64,000 bases of DNA, from the NCBI GenBank assembly GCA_002337385.1, contig DDFY01000004.1, positions 47,520-111,519 on the forward strand, written 5' to 3'. Positions 24,650-34,344 of the stretch are shown piece by piece. Under the pieces are notes generated by a model, which saw nothing but the letters and a program-made list of their open reading frames with translations, was not told the origin of the DNA and made no database searches. The position numbers and the translations under genes are program-made. The stretch comes from Erythrobacter sp. UBA1916. Its GTDB lineage: Bacteria; Pseudomonadota; Alphaproteobacteria; Sphingomonadales; Sphingomonadaceae. The number at the start of each line of letters is the position of its first letter. Position 1 is the stretch's first letter.

Positions 24650-24662
24650 GTCGGATGACTGA
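24531..24662 (+). pseudogene. Remnant of a GIY-YIG endonuclease gene
   Basis: A 43-codon frame. Residues 3-31 match the start of small GIY-YIG proteins: FWTYMLHRCGGSIYAGN, then SLDLHM in place of the usual N/D-L-x-x-R-[IM]. The catalytic Arg and the conserved Thr are missing, and the remaining two thirds of the domain are absent. It ends with SPSTSSGQ encoded by the right REP repeat and a stop inside the rluD start region. It is probably an internally deleted derivative and not a functional nuclease. Confidence 0.6.
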
Positions 24663-25602
24663 GATTCTGACTGGAACGCTTGCCAGCCCGGGCCGCCTCG
24701 ACAAGGCGCTGGCCGAAGCGAGCGAGCTGTCGCGCGAGCGGATCAAGGCCCTGATCGCCGAAGGAATGGTCGAGGTTGACGGCAAGGTCGCAACATCGCC
24801 CTCGGCCAAGGTCCGGGCGGATTTGCGTTTCGTTATCCACCTTCCGCCCCCAGACGATCCACAGGCTCGTCCACAGGATATCCCGCTCACCGTGGTGTTC
24901 GAAGACGCGCACCTGATCGTGGTCGACAAACCGGCAGGAATGGTGGTCCACCCTGCGGCGGGCAATCCTGACGGCACGCTGGTGAACGCGCTGCTGCACC
25001 ATTGCGCTGGCCAACTGAGCGGCATCGGCGGGGTGGCACGACCGGGGATCGTCCACCGGATCGACAAGGATACCTCGGGCCTGCTCGTGGTCGCCAAAAG
25101 CGACGTCGCGCACGAAGGGCTGGCCAAACAGTTCGCCGACCACTCGATCGAGCGGCGCTATCTCGCCGTCTGCGGCGGGCATATCAGCCCCGCGCAGGGC
25201 ACCATCGATGCCCGGCTGGGCCGGTCTGAGCGGGATCGAAAGAAAATGGCGGTGCTCGACAACAATTCCTCGCGTGGCAAGCATGCGATCACCCATTACA
25301 AGCTGATCGAACGGCTCGATCATGCGAGTCTTGTCGAATGTCGGCTTGAAACGGGGCGTACCCACCAGGTGCGGGTTCATCTTTCGTCAATCGGCCATGC
25401 GCTATTGGGAGATCCTGTCTATGGACGCGATCCGTCAGCCATTCGTGCCACGATCCGCAACCTCGGTTTTGCGCGCCAGGCGCTGCATGCGAAAAGCCTT
25501 GGATTCGTCCATCCCGTCACCGGCGAAATGTTACAATTTGCGACGGAATTGCCGGCCGATATGCGGGAACTCATCGACGAACTCGGTCGTTCTGATCGAT
25601 GA
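24655..25602 (+). CDS. rluD: RluD-type 23S rRNA pseudouridine synthase
   Basis: A 315-residue RluA-family enzyme: an S4 RNA-binding domain at residues about 13-60, then the catalytic domain with Asp137 in HRIDKDTSGL and the typical GRTHQVRVHL. RluD makes pseudouridines in helix 69 of 23S rRNA. The ATG at 24655 is preceded by AGGACAG, which belongs to the right arm of the REP pair, so the repeat supplies the ribosome-binding site. It is followed by rpoH after 135 bp. Confidence 0.9.
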   Translation: MTEILTGTLASPGRLDKALAEASELSRERIKALIAEGMVEVDGKVATSPSAKVRADLRFVIHLPPPDDPQARPQDIPLTVVFEDAHLIVVDKPAGMVVHPAAGNPDGTLVNALLHHCAGQLSGIGGVARPGIVHRIDKDTSGLLVVAKSDVAHEGLAKQFADHSIERRYLAVCGGHISPAQGTIDARLGRSERDRKKMAVLDNNSSRGKHAITHYKLIERLDHASLVECRLETGRTHQVRVHLSSIGHALLGDPVYGRDPSAIRATIRNLGFARQALHAKSLGFVHPVTGEMLQFATELPADMRELIDELGRSDR

Positions 25603-25737
25603 AATGCACACACATCGTGTGCAAAGCTCCTATAAAGGAAAAATGCTCCATCCAGAGCATCCCATGTGGCCCCACAGCCGAGATGCCCAGCAGGGGTCCG
25701 GCATCGGCGGTCGACAAAAGAGAAAGGTAAGGGAACA

Positions 25738-26640
25738 GTGAGCCAAGTCCGACCCAGCGTTCCGGCCCTTGGCGGTGAGCAGAGCCTCAACCGCTATCTG
25801 GCCGAGATCAAGAAATTCCCAGTGCTGACGGCAGAGCAGGAATATATGCTCGCCAAGCGCTATCAGGAACATGAAGACCCCGAAGCTGCCGCGCAGCTCG
25901 TCACCTCGCACCTGCGGTTGGTGGCGAAGATCGCGATGGGCTATCGCGGCTATGGCCTGCCCGTGTCCGACCTCATTTCCGAAGGCAATGTCGGCCTGAT
26001 GCAGGGCGTCAAGAAGTTCGAGCCCGACCGCGGCTTCCGCCTCGCCACCTATGCCATGTGGTGGATCAAGGCCTCGATGCAAGAGTTCATCCTGCGCTCG
26101 TGGAGCCTCGTGAAGATGGGCACCACCGCCGCGCAGAAGAAGCTGTTCTTCAACCTGCGCCGGATGAAGAAGCAGCTTGAGGCCTACGAAGACTCCGACC
26201 TGCACCCCGATGACGTGAAGAAGATCGCCACCGATCTGGGCGTGTCCGAAACCGAAGTCGTCAATATGAACCGGCGGATGATGATGGGCGGCGATGGCTC
26301 GCTCAACACGCCGATGCGCAATGGCGAGGAAGGTTCGGGCGAGTGGCAGGACTGGCTGACTGACGACCGTCCGCTGCAGGACGAGACCGTGGCCGACGCC
26401 GAAGAGGCCGAGGTGCGTCATGATATGCTGCTCGAAGCGATGGACAGCCTGAACGACCGTGAGAAGCACATTCTCACCGAACGTCGGCTGACCGAGAACC
26501 CCCAGACGCTCGAAGAGCTGTCGCAGGTTTACGACGTGAGCCGCGAGCGTATCCGCCAGATCGAGGTGCGTGCGTTCGAGAAGCTGCAGAAGGCGATGCA
26601 GCGGATCGCCGGCGAGAAGCTGCTGCCCGGCGTGGCCTGA
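25738..26640 (+). CDS. rpoH: RNA polymerase heat-shock sigma factor (sigma-32)
   Basis: A 300-residue sigma-70-family factor. Region 2 includes DLISEGNVGLMQGVKKFEP and YAMWWIKASMQEFILRSW. The sigma-32-specific RpoH box QKKLFFNLRRMKK follows region 2.4, which separates it from RpoD. Region 4 is TLEELSQVYDVSRERIRQIE. A GTG at 25738 is the likely start, with AAGGGAA upstream; an in-frame extension lacks homology. It directs heat-shock gene transcription; clpP and clpX, 5-8 kb away, are likely members of its regulon. Confidence 0.93.
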   Translation: MSQVRPSVPALGGEQSLNRYLAEIKKFPVLTAEQEYMLAKRYQEHEDPEAAAQLVTSHLRLVAKIAMGYRGYGLPVSDLISEGNVGLMQGVKKFEPDRGFRLATYAMWWIKASMQEFILRSWSLVKMGTTAAQKKLFFNLRRMKKQLEAYEDSDLHPDDVKKIATDLGVSETEVVNMNRRMMMGGDGSLNTPMRNGEEGSGEWQDWLTDDRPLQDETVADAEEAEVRHDMLLEAMDSLNDREKHILTERRLTENPQTLEELSQVYDVSRERIRQIEVRAFEKLQKAMQRIAGEKLLPGVA

Positions 26641-26659
26641 GCCAACCGGCGCTGACACA

Positions 26660-26697
26660 AAAAGGGGCGCGGAAGAGTGATCTTCCGCGCCCCTTTT
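26660..26697. terminator. Strong bidirectional terminator after rpoH
   Basis: A perfect 17-bp stem (26660-26676 with 26681-26697) around loop GTGA, with an A-tract on the left arm and a T-tract on the right. It separates rpoH from the convergent M20 hydrolase. Confidence 0.93.
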
Positions 26698-26725
26698 GTT
26701 TGCGCCACACGCCGCCCGATTGCGC

Positions 26726-28057
26726 TCAGCTCGGCGGGGCGAGGTCCATCACGGCGGTGATCAGCGCCTCGGCCCCCAGCGTCACCGTAGCCTCTCCGTC
26801 GATGCGGAAGAATGGCGAATGGTGCGAGGGGACGGGAGGGCCGCCGTCGGCCGCCGCCGCGATGTCCTCAAGCGGGGTGCTGCCGATCGAGAAGAAGTAT
26901 CCCGGAACGCCGGTGTCCTCGGTTATGAAATATGCGAAGTCCTCGGCGCCCATACCGGTCTGCTTGGTGACCACCACGGTTTCCTCACCGAAGGCACCGC
27001 GCAATGCCGCATCCAGCCGCCGGGCCAGGGCGTCGTTGTTGATGCCGGGCGGGGTGCCATACTGGTGCGTGACTTCGGGCAGCATGTCTTCCGAGATGCC
27101 GTGTGCGCGGGCGGTGTTCACCGTCACGCGTTCGATCGACTCGAGTAGTTGCGTGCGCACAGCCGGATCGTTGCTGCGCACGGTCAGTTGCAGATCGGCG
27201 CGGTCGGGGATGATGTTGCGCTTGGTTCCGGCGTTGAACATGCCCACCGTGATCACCGACGGCTGCAAGGGGGCCACCTCGCGGCTGACGATGCTTTGCA
27301 GGCCCGTCACGATTTCGGCTCCGATATAGACCGGGTCGCGCCCGGCATGCGGATAGGCCCCGTGCGCGCCCACGCCATGGACGACGATATCGACCGCATC
27401 GGAACTCGACGAGAAGAGGTTGTTGGTGTCGGGAACGTTGATCGTTCCGACCGGCGCGCCGGCCGCGGAATGAAAGCCGAGGGCGTAGTCGGGCTTGCCG
27501 AAACGCTCGTACAGCCCGTCATCGAGCATGGCGCGAGCACCGCCGAGGCGCTCTTCGGCGGGCTGGACCACCAGCATCACCGTGCCCGACCACTTGTCGG
27601 TGTGGGCGGCGAGATAGCGGGCGATGCCGACCAGCGCGGTGATGTGCGAATCGTGGCCGCAGGCGTGCATCACCGGATACTCGATCCCGTCGGCATCGAC
27701 CTGGGTGACGGTGGAGGCATAGGCGAGCCCGCTGTCTTCCTTGAGCGGCAGTCCGTCCATGTCCGCGCGCAGCATGACCAGCGGACCGTCGCCGTTGCGC
27801 AGCATCCCGACGACGCCGGTGCCGCCGACGTTCTCGGTCACATCGGCACCGGCGGCGCGTAGTTCCTCGGCCATGCGCGCGGCGGTCTGCACTTCCATGA
27901 ACGACAGCTCGGGGTTGCGGTGAAAGTGTTCGAACAGGGCGGCAAGATGGCCGTCCCAGTCAGCCTCGATGGCGGCGGCCATCTCCGCGTCCTGCGCCAG
28001 TGCGGGCGTGGCCGTAGTGGAAAGGAGCAAGGCGGCGAGCAGACTGGTGCGGATAAT
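26726..28057 (-). CDS. Exported M20-family amidohydrolase (hippurate hydrolase-like)
   Basis: About 443 residues. M20D metal motifs are visible: MHACGHDSHITAL, QPAEERLGGARAM and the late GAEDFAYF, plus the dimerisation-domain Gly-rich VGAHGAYPH. The family hydrolyses N-acyl amino acids. A signal peptide (RTSLLAALLLSTTATPALA) is complete only if translation starts at an ATT at 28055-28057, which has AAGGA about nine bases upstream; the first ATG/GTG/TTG codon in frame (TTG at 28030) would cut the signal in half. A stop lies just above, so no other start exists. Confidence 0.85.
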   Translation of the reverse strand: MIRTSLLAALLLSTTATPALAQDAEMAAAIEADWDGHLAALFEHFHRNPELSFMEVQTAARMAEELRAAGADVTENVGGTGVVGMLRNGDGPLVMLRADMDGLPLKEDSGLAYASTVTQVDADGIEYPVMHACGHDSHITALVGIARYLAAHTDKWSGTVMLVVQPAEERLGGARAMLDDGLYERFGKPDYALGFHSAAGAPVGTINVPDTNNLFSSSSDAVDIVVHGVGAHGAYPHAGRDPVYIGAEIVTGLQSIVSREVAPLQPSVITVGMFNAGTKRNIIPDRADLQLTVRSNDPAVRTQLLESIERVTVNTARAHGISEDMLPEVTHQYGTPPGINNDALARRLDAALRGAFGEETVVVTKQTGMGAEDFAYFITEDTGVPGYFFSIGSTPLEDIAAAADGGPPVPSHHSPFFRIDGEATVTLGAEALITAVMDLAPPS

Positions 28058-28146
28058 GGCGAGAATTCCTTCAATAGCGACCGATTAACGCATGCATTGT
28101 GCCGGAAACGCTCAATGTTGCAAGAGGGTTGAGGAGGTGGATGTTC

Positions 28147-28851
28147 ATGGCCTCTCCAGCTCGCTATGACGGGAAGTCTATGGTTACGCGCATGTTTATC
28201 TGGCTCGCCCGGCTTATCGTGGCTTTCGTGGTGCTGAGCCTGTTGGCGGTGGGCCTGTGGCGTTTCGTGCCGGTGCCTGTCACCGCCACCATGCTGATGG
28301 ACGCAAACGGCTACACCCGTGACTGGGAGCCGCTCTCGCGGATCGACCGCAATATGGTCTCGGCCGTCATCGCCGCCGAGGATAGCAAGTTCTGCGAGCA
28401 TTCCGGCTTTGACACCGAGGCGATCGAGCAGGCGCTTGAGGAACGCATGGCGGGCAAGCGCGAGCGTGGGGCTTCCACGATCAGCCAGCAGACCGCCAAG
28501 AATGTGTTCCTGTGGCAGGGCGGCGGCTTTTTCCGCAAGGGGCTGGAGGCCTGGTTTACCTTCCTGATCGAGCACCTGTGGGGCAAGCGGCGGATCATGG
28601 AGGTCTATCTCAACGTCGCCGAAACGGGGATCGGCACCTATGGCGTGGCCGCGGGGGCCGAGCGCTATTTCCAGCATTCGGCGGCAAAGCTCAGCGAGAG
28701 CGAGGCGGCGCGGATGGCGGCAGCGCTGCCAAGCCCGAAGAAGCGCGCGGTGGTCAATCCCAGCGGGTTCACCCGGCGCTATGGCAATTCGATCAAGGCG
28801 CGGATTGGCGTAGTGCGACGTGACGCGCTCGACGCTTGCGTCTACGAGTGA
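28147..28851 (+). CDS. mtgA: Monofunctional peptidoglycan glycosyltransferase
   Basis: A 234-residue GT51 enzyme with one N-terminal membrane helix (about 16-36). Catalytic motifs are IAAEDSKFCEHSGFD, GASTISQQTAKN and RIMEVYLNVAETG. It polymerises lipid II into glycan strands. The start at 28147 is chosen because GAGGAGG sits about nine bases upstream; ATGs at 28141, 28180 and 28192 are alternatives. The next gene begins four bases after its stop. Confidence 0.92.
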   Translation: MASPARYDGKSMVTRMFIWLARLIVAFVVLSLLAVGLWRFVPVPVTATMLMDANGYTRDWEPLSRIDRNMVSAVIAAEDSKFCEHSGFDTEAIEQALEERMAGKRERGASTISQQTAKNVFLWQGGGFFRKGLEAWFTFLIEHLWGKRRIMEVYLNVAETGIGTYGVAAGAERYFQHSAAKLSESEAARMAAALPSPKKRAVVNPSGFTRRYGNSIKARIGVVRRDALDACVYE

Positions 28852-28855
28852 TGCG

Positions 28856-29800
28856 ATGAGCGCTACGCACAGCCATAGCCATGGCCACAGTCATGGGCAC
28901 GACCATGGTCATTCGCACGGGCACGGGCATTCCCACGCGCCCAAGGACTTCGGGCGGGCCTTCATCATCGGCATCGTGCTCAACACCGGGTTTGTCGCGG
29001 TGGAGGCGATCTACGGCTATATTTCCGGCTCGATGGCGCTGGTGGCCGATGCGGGGCACAACCTCAGCGACGTGCTGGGCCTGATCATCGCCTGGGGCGC
29101 CAGCGTTGCCGCCAAGCGGCCACCCACGGCGCGCTTCACCTATGGCCTGAAAAGTTCGACCATTCTGGCCGCGCTCGCCAATGCCACGCTGTTGCTGATC
29201 GCGATCGGGGCGATCCTGTTCGAGACCGTGCACCGGCTGTTCAACCCGGTCGAGCCGCAAGGCTGGACGATGATCTGGGTGGCGGGCGTGGGTATCGTGA
29301 TCAACACCATCACTGCGCTGATGTTCATGCGCGGGCAGCATGACGACCTCAACGTGCGCGGCGCGTTCCTGCACATGGCTGCCGATGCGCTTGTTTCGGT
29401 GGGCGTCGTGGTGGCAGGCGTGGTGATCCTGCTCACCGGCGCGGTGATCGTCGATCCGCTGGTGAGCCTCGTGATCGTGGCGGTGATCGGCTGGGGCACC
29501 TGGGGCTTGCTGAAAGACAGCGTGAAGCTGGGCCTCGCCGGAGTTCCCGCCGGAGTGGACGAAGAGGCCGTGGTTGCGCGGCTGGCGAGCCTGCCGGGGG
29601 TGAGCGAAGTCCATCATGTTCACATATGGGCCATGAGCACGACCGAGACCGCGCTGACCGCCCATCTGGTGATGCCGGGTGGCCATCCGGGCGATGCATT
29701 CCTGCGCGAGGCGGCGCACCAACTCGAACATAATCATGCCATTGGCCACACCACCTTGCAGATCGAGGATAGCAGCCATGCCTGCGACGGATGTGCCTGA
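28856..29800 (+). CDS. Cation diffusion facilitator (zinc/divalent metal efflux)
   Basis: A 314-residue CDF transporter. The N-terminus is a His-rich metal-binding tail (about 13 His in the first 30 residues). Six membrane segments follow, with the transport-site motif ALVADAGHNLSD and, in helix V, HMAADALVS. The cytoplasmic C-terminal domain contains VHHVHIWAMS. It exports Zn or similar ions with proton antiport. It lies directly behind mtgA, probably on the same transcript. Confidence 0.9.
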   Translation: MSATHSHSHGHSHGHDHGHSHGHGHSHAPKDFGRAFIIGIVLNTGFVAVEAIYGYISGSMALVADAGHNLSDVLGLIIAWGASVAAKRPPTARFTYGLKSSTILAALANATLLLIAIGAILFETVHRLFNPVEPQGWTMIWVAGVGIVINTITALMFMRGQHDDLNVRGAFLHMAADALVSVGVVVAGVVILLTGAVIVDPLVSLVIVAVIGWGTWGLLKDSVKLGLAGVPAGVDEEAVVARLASLPGVSEVHHVHIWAMSTTETALTAHLVMPGGHPGDAFLREAAHQLEHNHAIGHTTLQIEDSSHACDGCA

Positions 29801-29973
29801 GCAGCGGGCAGTAACGCCCGTGTAACCGTTGCGTTCGCGCGGATTACCGTAATTAACCTGTCGGGCAGTGAAGGCCTCGGCATGATCGTCGCCATAACCG
29901 GGCTGCGGCCTGCGTTGGCGGGATCGGGGGCTTCCGCGGCGCGCTGGCAGCGGCTCTCGTGAAAGGACCGATC

Positions 29974-30456
29974 ATGACCGCCGCCGACCATACCTTCGAT
30001 CACGCTGACACCGCACAAGCCCTGTCCGACCGTCTCATCATGGCCTGCGAAGCAGTGGTGCGCTGCCGTGCCGCCAGCTTTCGCCAGAGCTATGGCCTCA
30101 CTGAAATTCACTATCGCCTGCTGGCCCAGGTCAATTCCTGCGCCCCGATCACGCTCGGCACCTTGGCGCGCAAGCTGAACCGCGACTGCGGGCAGGTCAG
30201 CCGGATGGTCAAGATGCTTACCACGCGGGGCCTGATCGCCAGCCCACGACGGCCTGCACCGCGTCCGCTGTCCATTCGCCTCACCGCGATGGGCCAGACA
30301 GTCTGCGACGGCATGACGCAGATCGCGCAGGACAGCGAGCAGGCGATCGGGGCCTTGATGCCCGAAGAGGACAAGGTGCAGGCATCGCTCGCGGTCGAGC
30401 GCCTCTATTGCGCCGCGCGCACGGTGCTCGAAGACGAGCAGCACATGCTCGCCTGA
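29974..30456 (+). CDS. MarR-family transcriptional regulator
   Basis: A 160-residue winged-helix regulator. The DNA-binding helix region is TLGTLARKLNRDCGQVSRMVKML, followed by a wing with RRPAPRPLSIRLTAMG. MarR proteins are dimeric repressors that respond to small ligands or oxidants; a few Cys residues are present. The ATG at 29974 has AAAGGA upstream; a GTG at 29959 would add five residues. The target is unknown. Confidence 0.85.
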   Translation: MTAADHTFDHADTAQALSDRLIMACEAVVRCRAASFRQSYGLTEIHYRLLAQVNSCAPITLGTLARKLNRDCGQVSRMVKMLTTRGLIASPRRPAPRPLSIRLTAMGQTVCDGMTQIAQDSEQAIGALMPEEDKVQASLAVERLYCAARTVLEDEQHMLA

Positions 30457-30491
30457 GCCCTGTCATCAGCTCAGAGTGCGGTGGGCAGGGG

Positions 30492-31394
30492 TTAGCCGTC
30501 TGCTTTGCGCTCGGCCTGCCAGCGGGCGCGGATCATGTCCGAGGTTTCGCGTGAGCCGTCATGGCTCCAGCCGGGCGGCCTCAGCAGGTACCCGAGCTTT
30601 GCCCGCCATGGCGCGCGCCACAGATCTTGCGCAATGCCGATCCATTCGTGGAACGCTGCCCACAGCACGCCGGTGATCCCGCCCGTGCGTTCGAGCGGTT
30701 TGACGATGCCGTAGCGGATCGTTTCCTCGCTGGTTTCGGGCACGAAGGTGCCGAACATCTTGTCCCACACGATGAAGGTGCCCGCGAAATTGGTGTCGAG
30801 ATAGCGCGGGTTGGTGGCGTGGTGGACGCGGTGATGCGAGGGGGTGTTCATCACCGCCTCGAACCAGCGCGGCATCCGGTCCACCGCCTCGGTGTGAATC
30901 CAGTACTGGTAGATGAGGTTCAGGCCCACCAGGAACAGCACCATCGCGGGAGGAAAGCCGATCCAGAACAGCGGCAGCCGGAACACGAACGAGAGCGCGA
31001 AAAAGCCGGTCCAGGTCTGCCGCAGCGCGGTGGAAAGGTTATAGTGCTCGCTCGAATGGTGGACCACGTGCGAGGCCCAGAACCAGCGGACCCGGTGCGC
31101 CGTGCGGTGGAACCAGTAATAGGCCAGATCGTCGAGCACGAAGGCGAGCGGCCAGGCCCACCAGACATAGCCGATATCGAACAGCCGGTGCGCATAGACC
31201 GCCGTGGCCATAGCCACCACCGCGCCGCCGGTTATCAGCCCCGCCAGCGCGCTGCCGATGCCGAGCATCAACGAGGTAAAAGTGTCGCTGCCGGTGTAGC
31301 GAACGCGCCCGCTGCGCCCTCCTAGCCATGCTTCGGCGAGCATGGTCACGATGAAGGCGGGGATCGCCAGCAAAGTGGGGTCGGGCAGGTCCAT
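30492..31394 (-). CDS. Sterol desaturase/fatty acid hydroxylase family membrane protein
   Basis: A 300-residue membrane protein with the three His clusters of the di-iron hydroxylase superfamily: HRTAH, HVVHHSSEH and HHRVHH. At least four membrane helices flank them. The family oxidises lipids, carotenoids or sterols at the inner membrane with O2. No carotenoid genes are in view, so the substrate is open. It converges on the MarR gene. Confidence 0.88.
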   Translation of the reverse strand: MDLPDPTLLAIPAFIVTMLAEAWLGGRSGRVRYTGSDTFTSLMLGIGSALAGLITGGAVVAMATAVYAHRLFDIGYVWWAWPLAFVLDDLAYYWFHRTAHRVRWFWASHVVHHSSEHYNLSTALRQTWTGFFALSFVFRLPLFWIGFPPAMVLFLVGLNLIYQYWIHTEAVDRMPRWFEAVMNTPSHHRVHHATNPRYLDTNFAGTFIVWDKMFGTFVPETSEETIRYGIVKPLERTGGITGVLWAAFHEWIGIAQDLWRAPWRAKLGYLLRPPGWSHDGSRETSDMIRARWQAERKADG

Positions 31395-31465
31395 TACGCC
31401 AAGATAGGCGCTTTGAAAAAGAGTTTCGAGAAGAAACTTACCTTGCGGGGTAACCGCAGGGTCAG

Positions 31466-31496
31466 GGATGCAGGCACCGCTGGGATGCCTGCATCC
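31466..31496 (-). terminator. Hairpin downstream of the small gene at 31.5 kb
   Basis: An 11-bp perfect stem, GGATGCAGGCA (31466-31476) with TGCCTGCATCC (31486-31496), and a 9-base loop. It lies just past the stop of the 65-residue gene. No T-tract follows, so termination is likely but not certain. Confidence 0.45.
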
Positions 31497-31508
31497 TGAT
31501 GGCTTTGC

Positions 31509-31706
31509 TTATTGGGCCGGCGGTTCGTTGGCGGCCTCGGGGAGGGCGCCGAGCGGATCGCTCTCGACCATCTGCGCGACCTGCTCGTAGGCGGCGGCGT
31601 TCTGGTTCATCTGTTCGGCCACCGGCGGGTTCTGTTCGCCGACCTGGCGAAAGAACATGCTGGCGTCGCGCAGAAGCTTGGCGGCGAGTTGGGCATTGTT
31701 GGACAT
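31509..31706 (-). CDS. Small acidic protein of unknown function
   Basis: A 65-residue protein (MSNNAQLAAKLLRDASMFF...), mostly helical and acidic, rich in Asn, Gln and Ala. I do not recognise the family. The ATG at 31706 has AAGGAG six bases upstream, which strongly supports expression. There is no signal peptide or membrane helix. It lies downstream of clpX behind the clpX terminator, so it probably has its own promoter within 31707-31780. Confidence 0.65.
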   Translation of the reverse strand: MSNNAQLAAKLLRDASMFFRQVGEQNPPVAEQMNQNAAAYEQVAQMVESDPLGALPEAANEPPAQ

Positions 31707-31781
31707 GAATTGGCTCCTTCTAGGGCCACACGCCGTGCAGGCGCGCGGCATGGTGCGCGCGTCAGCTAGGGCAGCGCGCGC

Positions 31782-31807
31782 AAAAGCAGGCCCCCGAGGG
31801 GGCCTGC
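31782..31807 (-). terminator. Intrinsic terminator of clpX
   Basis: Read on the minus strand, a stem of about nine pairs (GCAGGCCCC with GGGGCCTGC) and a short loop is followed directly by TTTTG. It starts 50 bp beyond the clpX stop. Confidence 0.85.
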
Positions 31808-31856
31808 GCGAAAATCCGACGATTATTGGCCGGGTGGGAGGCGGGGCGGCCCGCGA

Positions 31857-33128
<1,272 letters not shown>

Positions 33129-33338
33129 AATCCTTGTCCAGTGCGCGCCCTTGTTGCTCCACCGCCCTGACCTTGGCCGGGCGGGAGAGTCGAATAGGGC
33201 AGTCTAGGCCGCGTGGGCGCAAGATCAATTCCATTAAGCCTTAATTCGTTCGGCTTGCAGGATGGTGAACCCACACGGTTGCCAATTGGCTACAGCATCC
33301 CCCCGGTTTGCCCGGATTTGGGACACTGTGCCTTTAAC

Positions 33339-34022
33339 TTATTCAGGAGCGCCGCCCGATCCTTCGGCAGCGCCATCCTCATCGCCCTTGGGGCGATGTG
33401 CGAAAACCTCGTCAACGAGGCCGAATTCCTTGGCTTCGTCAGCTTCGAGGAAGGTGTCGCGGTCCATCGCGCGTTCCACCGTTTCCAGATCCTGCCCGGT
33501 GTATTTCACGTAAAGGTCGTTCATCCGCGCTTTGATGCGGAGGATTTCCTTGGCCTGAATCTCGATATCCGAGGCCATGCCGCGCGCGCCGCCCGAAGGC
33601 TGGTGGATCATGATCCGCGCATTGGGCAGTGCCACGCGCATGCCCGGTTCACCGGCGGCCAGCAGGAACGAGCCCATCGAGGCGGCCTGGCCGATGCACA
33701 GGGTGCGCACCTTGGGCTTGATGTACTGCATGGTGTCGTGGATCGCCATGCCGGCCGTCACCACGCCGCCCGGCGAGTTGATGTACATGGAGATATCCTG
33801 CGAGTTCTCGCTTTCGAGGAACAGCAGCTGGGCCACGATCAGCGAGGCCATGTTGTCTTCCACCTGGCCGGTGACGAACACGATGCGTTCGCGCAGCAGG
33901 CGGCTGAAGATGTCGAAGCTGCGTTCGCCGCGGCTGGTCGATTCGACCACGACAGGCACGAGCGCGCCGGTCATGGGGTCGGTGTGGAAACGGTCCTTGG
34001 CGTCGCCGAAAACGTCGAACAT
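33339..34022 (-). CDS. clpP: ATP-dependent Clp protease proteolytic subunit
   Basis: A 227-residue serine peptidase. The catalytic triad is S115 (GQAASMGS), H140 (RIMIHQPSGG) and D189, shifted by four from the E. coli precursor. The C-terminal tail (about 20 residues, Gly/Asp/Glu-rich) is longer than in E. coli. Fourteen subunits form the degradation barrel used by ClpX and ClpA. The ATG at 34022 has GAAGGG upstream, and a sigma-32-like promoter lies about 30-55 bp further up. Confidence 0.97.
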   Translation of the reverse strand: MFDVFGDAKDRFHTDPMTGALVPVVVESTSRGERSFDIFSRLLRERIVFVTGQVEDNMASLIVAQLLFLESENSQDISMYINSPGGVVTAGMAIHDTMQYIKPKVRTLCIGQAASMGSFLLAAGEPGMRVALPNARIMIHQPSGGARGMASDIEIQAKEILRIKARMNDLYVKYTGQDLETVERAMDRDTFLEADEAKEFGLVDEVFAHRPKGDEDGAAEGSGGAPE

Positions 34023-34344
34023 GAATATCCCTTCGTGTGATCCGAACGCTATGTCGCGTCTGCCCGCGCGATGTTCAAGAGGTTTGGCTCTTGGAGCTGT
34101 GCATCACTGCCACCACACGCGGCCCGCGATCCGAGCGCGCAGGCTCTTTGGCACACAACCCGCTTGCCTCCTGCTCGCCCCTGCATCCGTAAATTTACGT
34201 GTAACGCCGGTGGTGAAGCGCCAGCCGGTTCGCGGCAGCGTGAGGCGCGCGTGTCTAGCAGAAAGGTTAGGTTATATCATGGTGTAATCGTATCGATACA
34301 AAAGCACTCTTGCCGCACGGCGAGCGCGCCTCTAGCCATTTGCC
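34023..34344. other. Divergent control region between clpP and a TonB-dependent receptor
   Basis: About 320 bp without a gene. Two perfect palindromes lie on the receptor side: CGTAAATTTACG at 34188-34199 and GTATCGATAC at 34290-34299. The second, with a central CG, resembles LacI-family operators. A -10-like TATATC is at 34273-34278. The clpP side holds the heat-shock-like promoter listed separately. Confidence 0.45.
34050..34079 (-). promoter_or_regulatory. Candidate sigma-32 promoter of clpP
   Basis: On the minus strand, CTTGAA (34079-34074) is a perfect -35 for alphaproteobacterial RpoH promoters. After 17 bases comes CGACATAG, a fair -10. It is placed about 30 bp above the clpP start, and rpoH is encoded nearby. 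Confidence 0.45.
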
